Shown piece by piece: positions 23,851-34,649 of a stretch of DNA of 64,000 nt. The notes beneath the pieces are model-generated. The model had not been told where the DNA came from. It made no database searches and was given only the letters and a program-made list of their open reading frames with translations. The translations under genes were made by a program, and so were the position numbers. The first letter of the stretch is position 1. Each line of letters opens with the position of its first letter. Source of the stretch: Phlebopus portentosus (lineage: Eukaryota; Basidiomycota; Agaricomycetes; Boletales; Boletinellaceae); assembly GCA_037892935.1 (NCBI GenBank), contig JAYXKI010000017.1, positions 434,001-498,000 of the forward strand, given 5' to 3'.

Positions 23851-24721
23851 ATGGTAAGCTTAAGGAGGCGTTTTCGCTTGCTGAACTTGGCTCATATGGA
23901 CGATAGTCGATTATGGAATATAATGGCGGGTCCGTAGTGGCCATGGTCGGAAAAGAATGCGTCGCCATTGCGTCAGATCTTCGACTAGGGAACCAGGCGC
24001 TGACGATTGCTTGTAATCATGAGAAGGTATGTACGCCATTTGGATCAGCCATTTTGCAGATACTGACGAAAGCGAACGTACAAGGTGTTCCCTGTAACCG
24101 ACCGTATATTCCTAGGTTTACCAGGCCTCGCAACTGACACCCAGACTTTGTGCGTTGGTCAGATACCTGAAGCCCTATTCATAATCTAATTTCTTGTGCG
24201 CTTTATTAGGCGCGAGCGATTCCGCTTTCGAGTCAATATGTACACTATCAAAGAAGAGCGAGAAATCGCTCCAGAGACGTTCGCGCGACTCGTCTCCTCG
24301 ACACTATACGAACGGCGGTTCGGTCCCTATTTTGTCGAGCCAGTCATCGCAGGGCTTGGAACATCACCCGCAGGGAAGTTAGAGCCCTTCATCGCAGCGA
24401 CGGACCTCATCGGCTGCATCAACTTTGCGAAGGATTTCGTCGTGAGCGGGACGGCGAGTGCGAAGCTCTTTGGTGTTGCAGAGGGTTTGTGGGAGCCAGA
24501 CCTCGAGCCGGAGGACTTGTTCGAGACTATCAGTCAAACTCTTCTGAACGCTGTTGATCGTGATGCTTTCTCTGGTTGGGGTGCAGTGGTGCATGTCATG
24601 TGCGTTGCTTTTTTACGAAAGTTCCTGGATCATCATGTTGAGTCGATGGACTGACATCGGCCCTTTCTATAGCACAACAGACAAAGTCATCACGCGTACA
24701 CTTAAAGGACGCATGGACTAA
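23851..24721 (+). CDS. PUP3: 20S proteasome subunit beta-3
   Basis: Non-catalytic beta-ring subunit of the 20S proteasome core. Exons 23851-23853 (ATG only), 23907-24026, 24085-24149, 24210-24599 and 24673-24721 sum to 627 nt, encoding 208 residues; the yeast subunit is about 205. The start reads MSIMEYNGGSVVAMVGK, the hallmark of beta-3. It is followed by ECVAIASDLRLG, then VFPVTDRIFLGLPGLATD, FVEPVIAGL and AATDLIGC. The end is the usual VITRTLKGRMD. As expected for this subunit there is no propeptide and no catalytic N-terminal threonine. It ends about 300 bases from the convergent MFS gene. Confidence 0.95.
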
Positions 24722-25019
24722 TTAGAAGTCAATTTTGGAATCTTTGTATCCTTCTCGTCTGATCAATTGTATTTCCATTACCATTTTGTCATCTTGTGGG
24801 ATTCCGACGAAGTCCATGTCATGGGACGTAGCCAGAAAAGGCACTCGTAAAGCAACCCCTGAGGCATCCGGGATCAGTATTTCATGATGTATGGGCGATA
24901 CAACATTGATTTTCGTTAAGATATAAGTATCTATAAAAAAATTATCGTTTCTAAGGTCTAGAAAGAATCGGGGTGTTATTTTGTACCCAGCTGCCGCCAA
25001 TGAAGCAGCAACGCTTCGC

Positions 25020-27318
25020 TCAGTGCGCAAACCGGAAGTCCAACCGACGATTACCCTTGTCGTTTGTCGTCGCCAAATACTCCGCCTGCTGCTCCGGTGT
25101 CATCGCATTCCATATCTTATCCCGCTGCTTGTTTCGCCAAATATAATACAACTTCGCGCTGGGGTAGAGGATGCCAATGTTGACACAAGCGATCGCGATG
25201 AGAACCCGGTTTCCGCGCCTATAACGCGGTGAATCGTCCTCACGGTAGATGTTGGAATAAATAACTGAACTGGCTTGAACGAACATATTGTACAACGATG
25301 CGTTGACTGTGCGACTTGCGACCGCGCCCGAGTTGCGCGAGCACCAGCCGACTTGGATGGGATGGACGTATGGATAGCAAAGCAAACCCGATGCAATACC
25401 CTATCGTATTGCGCATGCATCAACACGATACTCTTTGCGCGAATAGAGACAGAGTGGACTCACATAATACAGCCAGGGACTGGGGTCTTCAGGAAGGCAA
25501 TACAAGGCGACGAGGAACGGGAGAGACCATATATCCTCGAGCATAGATACCAGACCGCGATCATGAACGTTCTCCGAGAGGAGAGCAACGAGAAGCATAA
25601 TGACAATTGCAACAGCTGTAGATGGGATCGTAAGCAGGTTCGTCTGGAACACGGAGAAGCCGAGCTCCCTGAGCGAAAGCGTCAGGTACTGGCTAACGGG
25701 CCCGACAGGGATCCCAAACATCAAGCCCCTGGAAGCACCCGGTTAGGTGAGAGAAGGAAACCACAATAATCTTTCTGCGTACAAGATGTATAACGGCCAG
25801 AGGTCGTAATCAAGCACCGCAGTCCAAAGGCGCTTCAGCGTGAGACCTTCACGGTTGTGCATATCTCCCTTCGAGGGATCGTCTCGCAGAATACGTGATA
25901 CGATGATAGTCTCTTCGCGTTCACTGAACCATCCATTGGGACGGAACCATGTTCGTGTTTTCGTCGGTGCTGGTGGCATCATGAAGAACGTTACAATGGC
26001 AATGACGAATGTTATTAAGCCTCTAAACACATTGTGAGAAAGAGCCTGTACTAGGAAGAAATGAGGATGCCTACTCGAGGAGGAATAGCCAGCGCCATCC
26101 CGCCCTATCGTCAATTCCCCGCATATGGAGAATACCAAATGCCAGGAAGCTTCCGAGAATATTGACAGCATACATTGACATCCAAAAGCCTGCGAGACGA
26201 ATCGGGAGCTCCGTCTTCGTATAGAAGTCTAAGATCATCCGCGAGTCAGACAACCGTATAAACTACGGCGAAGCGGTTTTTACAAAGGGGAAAGACTTAC
26301 AGGAAAGGTAAAGGATCAAGTCAGGAATGAATCCTCCTTGGATGAAGCCGAGAAATGCACGACAGACTAGGAAGTTCCATCTTGATGTTAAGAAGAACTG
26401 AAACATAGTCACAATGGCTAGGGAAATCAGGCGTCAGTATCCCGACCGCGGTCTATGCTAATCGTAATGGACATACACCACGCAACCATTTGCGTTGGAA
26501 TCCATCGATCCGGACCAACCTGTTGCGCCGAAGTCAGCATCATCCAGGCTTGGCTTAAACATAGTCAGGAGTACTTGCCCGTTTTGAGACGATCTGAGAG
26601 GGAAGTTCAGCCGCCAAGAATGCGCATCGGAAGATCGTGTTCCCGAGATTGTAGTCATTCGTCGTCATCCTAAGGTCCCCCAGGATGTTATCCGAGTTTG
26701 CGTTCGTCAGGTTATTGCGATCCAAGTTCCTATGCCAAATAATCGGTTAACATATACGGCATTGTAGTCAAATGTTTCTTACAGCTATGCAGTGAACCGA
26801 AGTCAATGAGTAATCGCATGTCTGAAGCAACGAGCGGCGACCAGACTTACCGCAGAGAAGCTGACACAGGCCCAGAGCGCAACACGCCAGTCAATCTTCC
26901 GGACAATGGCCTAAATAAGAAGGATCCAAAGGTCAATATTCACGACAGATCCGTTTCAAATTCTGCTGCAAACCTTCTCCTCCCGGAAAGTCCAGCGAGC
27001 GTTAGGATCAAACCGATGCAAGTTCTCATACTTCGGTGTTGGCCAGTAATGCTTCGCAAGCAGCGGGTCATCGAACACGCTGCGTCGAGTAGCACACACG
27101 TCGAGATCGTACTCCTTTTCCTTCCTGCTGCGCCGACGCCATGGGAATAGAAGGTCTGAGAAGCCTGCAGATTCGGAAAGTGGCGGAAGAAGGTCGTCTG
27201 TCGATCCGTCCTGGCTCTTCTTGAGGTCCCCTTCTGCCTTCTCAATAGTCGATGTACTTGAGGCTGAGTGAGACGACAAAGGTCGTTCTGCCGGATAGGG
27301 CGCGGTAGGAGTCGCCAT
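25020..27318 (-). CDS. MFS transporter, allantoate permease (Dal5-like, ACS) family
   Basis: Plasma-membrane symporter, probably for an organic anion such as a ureide, vitamin or carboxylate; the substrate cannot be read from sequence. Many short exons. A cytoplasmic head of about 110 residues ends [13 protein letters not shown]. Then follow [20 protein letters not shown], the family signature [13 protein letters not shown] and [18 protein letters not shown]. Next come [20 protein letters not shown], the middle loop ([20 protein letters not shown]) and a C-terminal half ending [18 protein letters not shown]. The motif order is that of Dal5-type transporters of roughly 500 residues. Two oddities are reported as findings: an internal exon of only 2 nt (26784-26783), and an intron at 26578-26520 that begins GC. 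Three further exons (about 25745-25420) supply helices 7-10. Confidence 0.88.
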
Positions 27319-28407
27319 CGTTGCAAATTGTAAGTCCCTTCCTTCCTGATCCCAAAGAACGAAGGACTGACAAGAGTTGCGGGGGTAAACAGGAACTCCG
27401 TGGCGTCTCTTTTATACCTCAGATTGTGCTCCAGCGGTCCGATTTCATTCACGGATGAGCGTCACGGCTATGTTGAGGTCCGATAAGTGCAGCATGGCAG
27501 CATGAATATTTTGGTGGAGCCAAGAAAGCCGGAAGATAGCACGTCCAATGGCGTGTATAGAAGTCGTAATGGCGCAAGCAGGGATCACCATGGGTCACCA
27601 TCCCTTTTGAATGGTCATGATCAAGCAGCCGACCTTTAGCGCTTCTTGTTGTTGCTTGATCTACTCTCTAGAGGTAAAAGTCCCATCTTATACAAACTAG
27701 ACCGTAAAGATCGAGGGCCAGTGTTATTTTCCATCGCTCTGAGGCAGGATTTTCATGAAAACAGTCCGTTGGTGGAGACCAAGGAATAAAAGCAAATTAA
27801 GGCGCGAAAAAAACTCCCAGTCACGCAATCGCACTCATTATATTGATAAACTGTGCCCGACAAGGTTGATAAAAAGGCAGCCGCACCTAGGCACTCGCAT
27901 GAAATCTTTATCTTGATGCTCTGTTCCTGGACTAAGTACGTGGCTCAGCCTTTCGTCAGGACGACTCTCGTAAAACAATTTTGTCCAGCTCAAGAAAGAA
28001 ACGGAAAGAACCAGTTCAGAAAAGTTCAGACCAGAAATCGGAACTTCAACGTGCCGATCGCGATCGCACAAAGTGTAATCGGATCATGTGACTGCAGCAT
28101 CAGAAAGGCTTATGCCATATATATTATGTAATTGTGTATTTCTTATGTAATTAAGGAGTACGTACTGTCTACCGGTGAGATGTTTCCATCGAGATCAAGC
28201 ACAAATTCTTAGCACCATACGCGATTTTTACGGAACTTGTGTAATTCAAGAATAGATGGACTGATACGATCGTCGTAAGAGTATCCATTTCTTCGACATT
28301 AGGACCACTGGTTTTGCTAATTGACCTTGTGATGTTCAAACGATCTTGCCTGATGGTAATTGCGACGATTATTTTGTCGATTTTTTAGCAGCCATGGGGA
28401 CAAACAG
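27319..28407. other. Intergenic, no gene seen
   Basis: Lies between the MFS start (27318) and the 3-prime end of the next minus-strand gene. It should hold the MFS promoter. The open frames at 27838-28131 on both strands lack motifs. Confidence 0.5.
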
Positions 28408-29302
28408 TTACTCAACGCTAGAGGTGTTCTCCTTTGCTCGTTGCTGGGTGCCCAATGATCCAGTACCTTCAGGGTGGACACTTCCTGCTTGCTCCTCTCT
28501 ACCCTTTTCCGTCGGATGTGCTTGTGGGTGTTCCATCAAACCTGGCTCATCCGTCGTCTCTGTTCTCGTCTTCTTCGGCTCGGACTGTTCTTCATTTTTG
28601 TCATCTTTCTTATCGTCTGCATTCTGGAGCGGATCTGGATTGCTATCCTGTGATGTCGCCGGAGTCAATTTTAAGCAGCAGCCAAGAAAGGAAGAAATCT
28701 ACCTTTTCGAGTTGCTTGCGCTTCAATTCCCCTGTCATTCGCTCTTTTCCGGTCTTCTTCAACTCAGGATCGCGCTTTACCGAGCCCTTAATCTCTTCTT
28801 TCACTCCTTGCAGACGGTCACCCAAAGTCTGAGTGAGAAGACAAGAATCAGTCAGAGGAGCACAACCCAAATGCAATGCACTCACAACTCTATGGGTCTT
28901 CCCGTACTCTGGTCCGAGCCCATCGAGTTTTCCAGCATGAAGTTGCTCTGGGTATCCACCTTCAGGTGCGCCAGAATCCTTTGGCGGCGCTTGCTCTCCC
29001 TCAGCAGCCTTTGTGCCAGACCCCCGCGCCGCACCTCCCTCTTCCTCGGCGGGTTCGGCTACACCGTTCGTGTCCTTCCGACCTCCCTGAATGCCGCTGC
29101 CTTGATCTTTGGCTTCGTTCTGACCGCTAGCGAGATCGGTCCTGGAAGTGCCACCTGCAACTGCACCTGGTCCATGAGTAGATGGGGATGGACTAGTATC
29201 TATATCAGCTTTCGATGTCGCGTGTCCTTGAGTGCCGAGTTCGCTACCACCGTAGGGCTGCGGGGTATTCATAGTGTGCGATTCGTGCGTTGTTGATGCC
29301 AT
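28408..29302 (-). CDS. Hydrophilic CsbD-like stress-type protein
   Basis: Three exons. The first is 29302 to about 28890 and ends THRV before GTGAGT. A middle exon begins TLGDRLQGVKEEIKGS and ends KRKQLEK. The last begins DSNPDPLQNADDKK and ends KENTSSVE. The protein has about 250 residues, no hydrophobic segment and much Gly, Ser, Lys and Glu. The middle exon (GDRLQGVKEEIKGSVKRDP, then KKTGKERMTGELKRK) resembles the CsbD/LEA type of small stress protein, with its DKxKGxxKExxGK pattern. That resemblance is by eye and could be compositional. Disorder is likely across both ends. A role in desiccation or heat protection is inference only. Confidence 0.7.
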
Positions 29303-29601
29303 GTTGTGTACGGAGTGTGCTCTGACTGGCTAGTAATCTTCGAGAGCCACACAGTTTATATACGTAGTCTCCAATTTATTTTCATAAACACTCTATGACG
29401 CTCTTGGCGCGTTCCGACCATTCGTGTGACGTCGTTCCGGGTGGTGCATCTGATGTTCTATATTTGGAACATATTCCTGTTTAGGCGCCAGCGTTGATCC
29501 CCAAGCTCATGACGAGCGATACTACTTGTACTACCGCATTTCTGAAGACTAAGACAACACTCATAATTAGTTAAGAGAAGGCAAGTAACAGCGGAGATTT
29601 T

Positions 29602-30586
29602 TTAACATAGAGCATTCCCACTGCTGATTGCAAGCGTATACGCAGTTCTGAGGATGAAAGATGTTCATCAGCTACTCGAGAACAAAAACTTGACAACATA
29701 CGTAGTCAATGTACCACTCCCAGAAGTCGGTTCTGTGCCAGCCTGCGCGGTCTTCAAGTACTGTGTTGTCTCTACGCCTTGGTTAGAAGTGAGGTACTAC
29801 ATCCGAATTGAATATATGATTAGTAATTGACTCTGCGAGATGCTTTTCAGATTTACCGTGAAGAAATCATTGATGTCTCCGCTGAAGCTGGTGATCTCCC
29901 CACCAGAGCTTGGAAGGAAGGAGTACACGTTATTTGCACCATTTGAACCGAAGTAGAGATTCCTGATGAAACATTCTCAGTTCTACACATCCCAAACGAC
30001 GATATTTAGAGAGGCAACGAACGAACCAAGTTTGACCAGCGATACTAATGTCTGAGGCAACTGGAGTCGGATTACCATCTGAGCCATACGTCGCCGAGAT
30101 GGGGCCTGCATTGTAGTTCGCAAGCCAAATCATAATCTCATTCACATTATCACCATCCGCAGTGTTCGCCGTGAACAGATCATAAGCAACGTCCGCAACT
30201 GCGTCACTCGAAATATCGTACGACCATTCCCACGACGTCGGCATACTGGAGATAGTGCTCAGCTGGACGCCGACACCGTCGTCCAACTGAACATTCGAGA
30301 AGCTTTTAACGCCGTTACCGCCGGACCACTGCCAGGTCGTCTCCCAGGCGATTGCGGAACCGGTTAGCGACGTGATCTGTGAGCACTGCGAGCCAGTTGC
30401 GCCGCTGATTCCCCAAAGGTTGAGGAACAAAGTGTATTGTTCGGCGGTCACGGTGTCCCATTGACCGCAGTGCTGCGATGTGTCCACTTGACGGCGCTCG
30501 AGCGTCGGCGAAGCGAGTGCGAAGGGAAGGAGTGTGAGAAGTACAGCAAGAGTGGTTTTCACCTTATTAGAAGGGCTACTTTCCAT
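29602..30586 (-). CDS. Glycoside hydrolase family 12 endoglucanase/xyloglucanase
   Basis: Secreted enzyme that cleaves beta-1,4-glucan or xyloglucan with retention. Exons 30586-30027, 29962-29857, 29796-29702 and 29647-29602 encode 268 residues. A signal peptide (TTLAVLLTLLPFALAS) is followed by a possible dibasic processing site (ERR). The catalytic nucleophile is the glutamate in NEIMIWLANYNAG (about residue 150). The acid/base glutamate is in GTEPTSGSGTL (about residue 244). The substrate-cleft tryptophans in AWETTWQWSGGNGVKS are present. The last two introns must be removed to reach GTEP and the closing strand, so an unspliced reading would lose the second catalytic residue. No carbohydrate-binding module is present. 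The protein looks complete and active. Confidence 0.93.
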
Positions 30587-31823
30587 ATTCAAGAGAACGA
30601 GGAGAAACTTGAGATCAACTGTCAAAGTGCAAGCAGTTCCGGTTTTATACCGAGGCGCGGATCCGCAGAAGCAACCAGGTTCTATAACCAACACACGTAG
30701 CATCGGCGTATTCGAGATCACATTTCTAGCGCTGTCATGTCCGAGTCCTTCGAATCATCACGGGTATCCATGATTCGTAGATTTGACTCCCTATTTTTCC
30801 GTCGTTTCAATCGAGAGAAGACAACGCCGGTCCGTATCTGGAAAACATATGACGACCACGACATTGCATATTTCTCCGAGGCGGTCCGCTGCTGCGCGTC
30901 CGGACGAAAGCATTAGCGATACTAGAGATGCAATCTGAAAATAGGCATCCCAGTCTTGCAAGGCCAAGCAAATCTGCATGCTTGCTTGTAGTCCGATCAA
31001 TGAAATCACGGAAAGCGTGAAATATATATAGCAACCTTCCAGTCTTGTCGAAATCGTATATGTGGCCAAATTGGAAGTGCGGTGATTTGGGTCAGACAGC
31101 TCCCGGAACTTACTTGAGCTTGATTCGTAGTGCACATGGGTCTGGTCGAGGACGTGGCGTCCTAGCTACTGTAGTAATATTACCGACACTCTGTTCATGA
31201 CCCATGAGAACATATCGGTAATCAAATCTGAGGCAGGAAAAAAAACAATTCATTGCAATTGGTGGGAGCACCCAGGAACGATCGTTGTTGTAACTGTCGG
31301 CGCGAGCTCGCGAAAGAAATAGTGACGTGCACTGGCATTGTAGTATCCCGGACAGTTGGGAGTAAGTAGAAGAGAAAGAACTTACGAGCAGAAGACAATC
31401 GTTCATGTCCTGTGAGTACCATGAAATCTCGGAGAAATCCTGAAAAGAGAAAATTATCTTGCATTCAACTTGCCATGCAATTGTTGTTAAACTCCAAATA
31501 TAATGATGACGCAATCTGTAAGTTACGTAAGCTCAAGTTTGTTTTGTTTTGTTTGTTTGCCAAGTTGGCCATGAAATTGATCCTCTCCAGCTACACAGAA
31601 AGTCATAGAACATGCCGACGTGTAGAGCAAAGCGAAAGACACTATTATAAACTCTACGGTCCGGTTGCGCTGGAAATAACTTATTCAGTCTCATGGATTC
31701 ATAAATAGCGTCGGTGGGAAATGGGGATGTATGGGATTTTGAGCGCTCGCAACGCGTTGTCTCACTTAACCCTTTCGCACTCGCGTCCATCTACGCATCA
31801 GATAGTACGTACTAGAGACTAAG
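30587..31823. other. 1.2 kb divergent intergenic region
   Basis: Separates the divergently transcribed GH12 and aldo-keto reductase genes and must contain both promoters. Short open frames on both strands show no motif. No specific regulatory site could be called. Confidence 0.5.
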
Positions 31824-33375
31824 ATGCCTTGGGACCCGGTCACGCTGAACGATGGTGCGTCGTTATTTCAGCCGTCGCGAGTCGGGTGATTTGCGAAGAG
31901 AGCTGATTGGGAAATGAAGGACGCTCGATGCCGAGCATCGCGTATGGGACTTGGACGCTTGGGAACGGACAAGGCGTCGTTGATCAGGTCGAGCAGGCTT
32001 TGAACGTTGGGTTTTCGCATATCGGTATGAACACACGCGTTTCCTCTAGACAGTTACTTCATGCTGATTCTGACTTGCCGTGTTTTCGAAACTAATTTCG
32101 GGCAAATTGGTAGATACGGCTCAAGCATATCAAAACGAAGCTGAAGCTGGACAAGCATTCAAAGAAAGTGGACTTGCTCGGAATGACGTATTCATCACCA
32201 CCAAGTGGAGTGGTCGGGATGGTTTGGACATACAGACGTCGATCCACAATAGCTTGAAGAATGTTGGTGTCTTCCCTTTTGATGGCCGAAACAGCTTTGA
32301 GACTAATTCACCGCTTTGGCTGCTCTTTCATACGTGCTTCCAAACTGGTCCGTTTATTCATGCTACTGCATTCCGTCACGGTAGCTTGGTGTGGACTACG
32401 TCGACCTTTACCTCATCCATTCGCCGCGTCTTGCACAACCAGACATCTCGACCGTCTGGGCGCAAATGGAGAAAGTCAAAGCTGATGGGCTTGCAAAGTA
32501 TGTCTCGCCATCCTTCTCAAGGTATTATCCTGCATTCGTTGACGTATGTATGCGTCTTGGGCACTCAGGAGCATTGGAATAAGCAACTTTGATGCGGTGC
32601 AGACTGCAGAGCTCCTCGCGCACGCGAAGGTCAAACCTGTTGTTAATCAGGTCCGTCCTAGCCTTCGCGTCATTCATATCGGGATATATTTCATTCTGTA
32701 GAATTCATCTTGTGTCCTCATTCCTTGCAGCGAGCTGTAATATACTTAACCTAACTTTACTTGCTTCTAGATTCTCTTCCATCCGTATGTACACGTCCGA
32801 CAGGCACCGGTTGTAGCGGCTGCCAAGGCAGCTGGGATCGTCATTGAAGCATACAGTCTGCTCATGTACGTAGCATTCTCAGCTTCACGGTCCGTCTAAG
32901 TAGCCAAGCATCATTCAAAACAAATTTCTCTATCACATAGTCCGATAACTCATCAACCGGGAGGTCCACTTGACAAGCCACTTGCACGCATCGGAGCGCG
33001 ACTCGGAGCAACAGCAGACCAAGTCCTCATGGCTTGGGCAATATCGAAGGGTGTTGTAGTCGTGACGTGCGTTATTCTATTCCATTCTCCATCCGTCGAT
33101 CCAGATTGGATCCTAACCTCATTATCATGTATATTTTATTCTTTCTTTACTTACTCGGGAACAGCACAAGTTCAAAAGAATCGCGGCTCAAGGGATACCT
33201 CTCAGCAGCCGATCTGGAACTCACGACGCAGGATATAGCAGACATCGACGCGGCTGGTGCGATCGGCCAGCGGAGGATGTCAGCTCGCGTTTTCGTACAG
33301 CGCGCGGTTGTAGTTGCGCTCGTAGGTGCTGCTGCGTTGGGAGTGTGCGGATACCTCGGTGTTGACGTCTTTTAG
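31824..33375 (+). CDS. Aldo-keto reductase with C-terminal membrane tail
   Basis: NAD(P)H-dependent carbonyl reductase. Eight exons join in phase: 31824-31854, 31920-32024, 32114-32262, 32385-32497, 32569-32650, 32771-32865, 32941-33066 and 33165-33375. They encode 303 residues. The catalytic tetrad is complete: Asp46 and Tyr51 in HIDTAQAY, Lys76 in ITTKW and His107 in LIHSP. Further family marks are SIGISNFDAVQ, PVVNQILFHPY, GIVIEAYSLL and VVTTSSKESRLKGYLSAADLEL. The last 26 residues are unusual. After RMSARVFVQR comes a hydrophobic stretch (VVVALVGAAALGVCGYLGV) long enough to span a membrane, suggesting a tail anchor in the ER or mitochondrial outer membrane. The substrate is unknown. Confidence 0.92.
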
Positions 33376-34649
33376 TTGTGATGTGTATAGTATGTACCAA
33401 TTATCTGAGAGGAGAGGATGGACGAGGTGACGTCATAACGGGTATCTAGATTTGTAAAAGAAGCGAAGACTTCGCTCTTTAAGCGTGAGCCTGGACTATA
33501 CTGCTTGTAGTTTACTATTCAAAGGGCTTGTTTCTTGTAAAGTAGTGTATATGCGAGCTTGTTACCTGGCCTTGAGTTTTCACACGAATGATGTTAAGAA
33601 ATACCGTTCACGATGCTCATGAAATTGTTCTCCGCCTTGGTAATTTAGGCAGGACTACATAGATGCCTAATTACCACCCTTCACTTCATTCAGGCCGCCG
33701 CAGTCAGTTCGTGATGCTCAGCGAGTCTATGAATCATTAGTACTTGTCCGCTTCCGTTCATCTCGGGTTCGATCCGCAATCTATATAACAACAGCAGCAG
33801 GGAAGCAAAGCAGGCACTGCATAGTAATATTGCTACAAGACGGTCCGAATGTTCTGCCATCTCATTTTTGCTTCCGCAGAAAGCAAAGAGAACAAAGTAT
33901 CGCGAGATGACGGAGATACCGAAGTCATAATGTTCCTCAGCCGTCCGCTGCCGTCCGACAGGAAGGCAAGCGGTAGTAAAGAAACTCCTTTGTCTATCTT
34001 CCTTGCTGCAAAAACATCTCATCCTCTACCTTCAGGCGAAGAAGACGGTGCGAACAAAAGTGATTCTGAAAATAACTGGTCTGGATCGGAGCGGGACGGA
34101 GGAAAGTAAAGAGCATGTACGGCCCTTTGTGCTTCGTGAAGCATCAAGAAATATTGAAGACACGTTCCTTTTTTGCAACCCTTTCTTCCATGAAACAAGT
34201 TCTGAAACATGAGGTTGGTAAAGCAACCAACGAAAGAAAGAGGTGGCCGAGACGAACCGAACCGGACGCACCGACGCGTTCCGATCACGTGATTTTTATC
34301 AAGCGAAATGAAGAAAAGAATACAAGTTTTTTGCATCTTGAAGACCGAAGACCCTCGTTCTAGGCGGCGCCTTCGGCGAAGTGGGATGGAACGCCTGAAT
34401 GAATGAGCGGAGCGGCGAGGACCGGGTGGCAGCGCAGTTACTTACTTGCGGTCTGTCCTCGATGACCCCAACAACAACGCAGATCTCCGTCCGTTTATCT
34501 CACCGTGCTTGTGCTTGCTCTCCGTTGATACCGAACTCCGAGTATTAGTGGCGTGGCGCGTATAAAAACTTCGGCCTGAGTCACAAAAAAATGTTGTCCT
34601 CAACATCTCACTCACTATCGACCTCACACTAGCGGAGTCGACGCCCACT
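33376..34649. other. 1.3 kb intergenic region
   Basis: Between two plus-strand genes. A TATAAAA-like box sits at about 34560, 90 bases before the F-box start. Open frames elsewhere have no motif. A GGTTCGATCC block near 33765 resembles a tRNA B box but forms no tRNA fold. Confidence 0.5.

Noticed and set aside
33755..33785. Possible tRNA B box (GGTTCGATCC)
   Set aside because: The five bases either side do not pair into a T stem and no A box or acceptor stem fits at the right distance.
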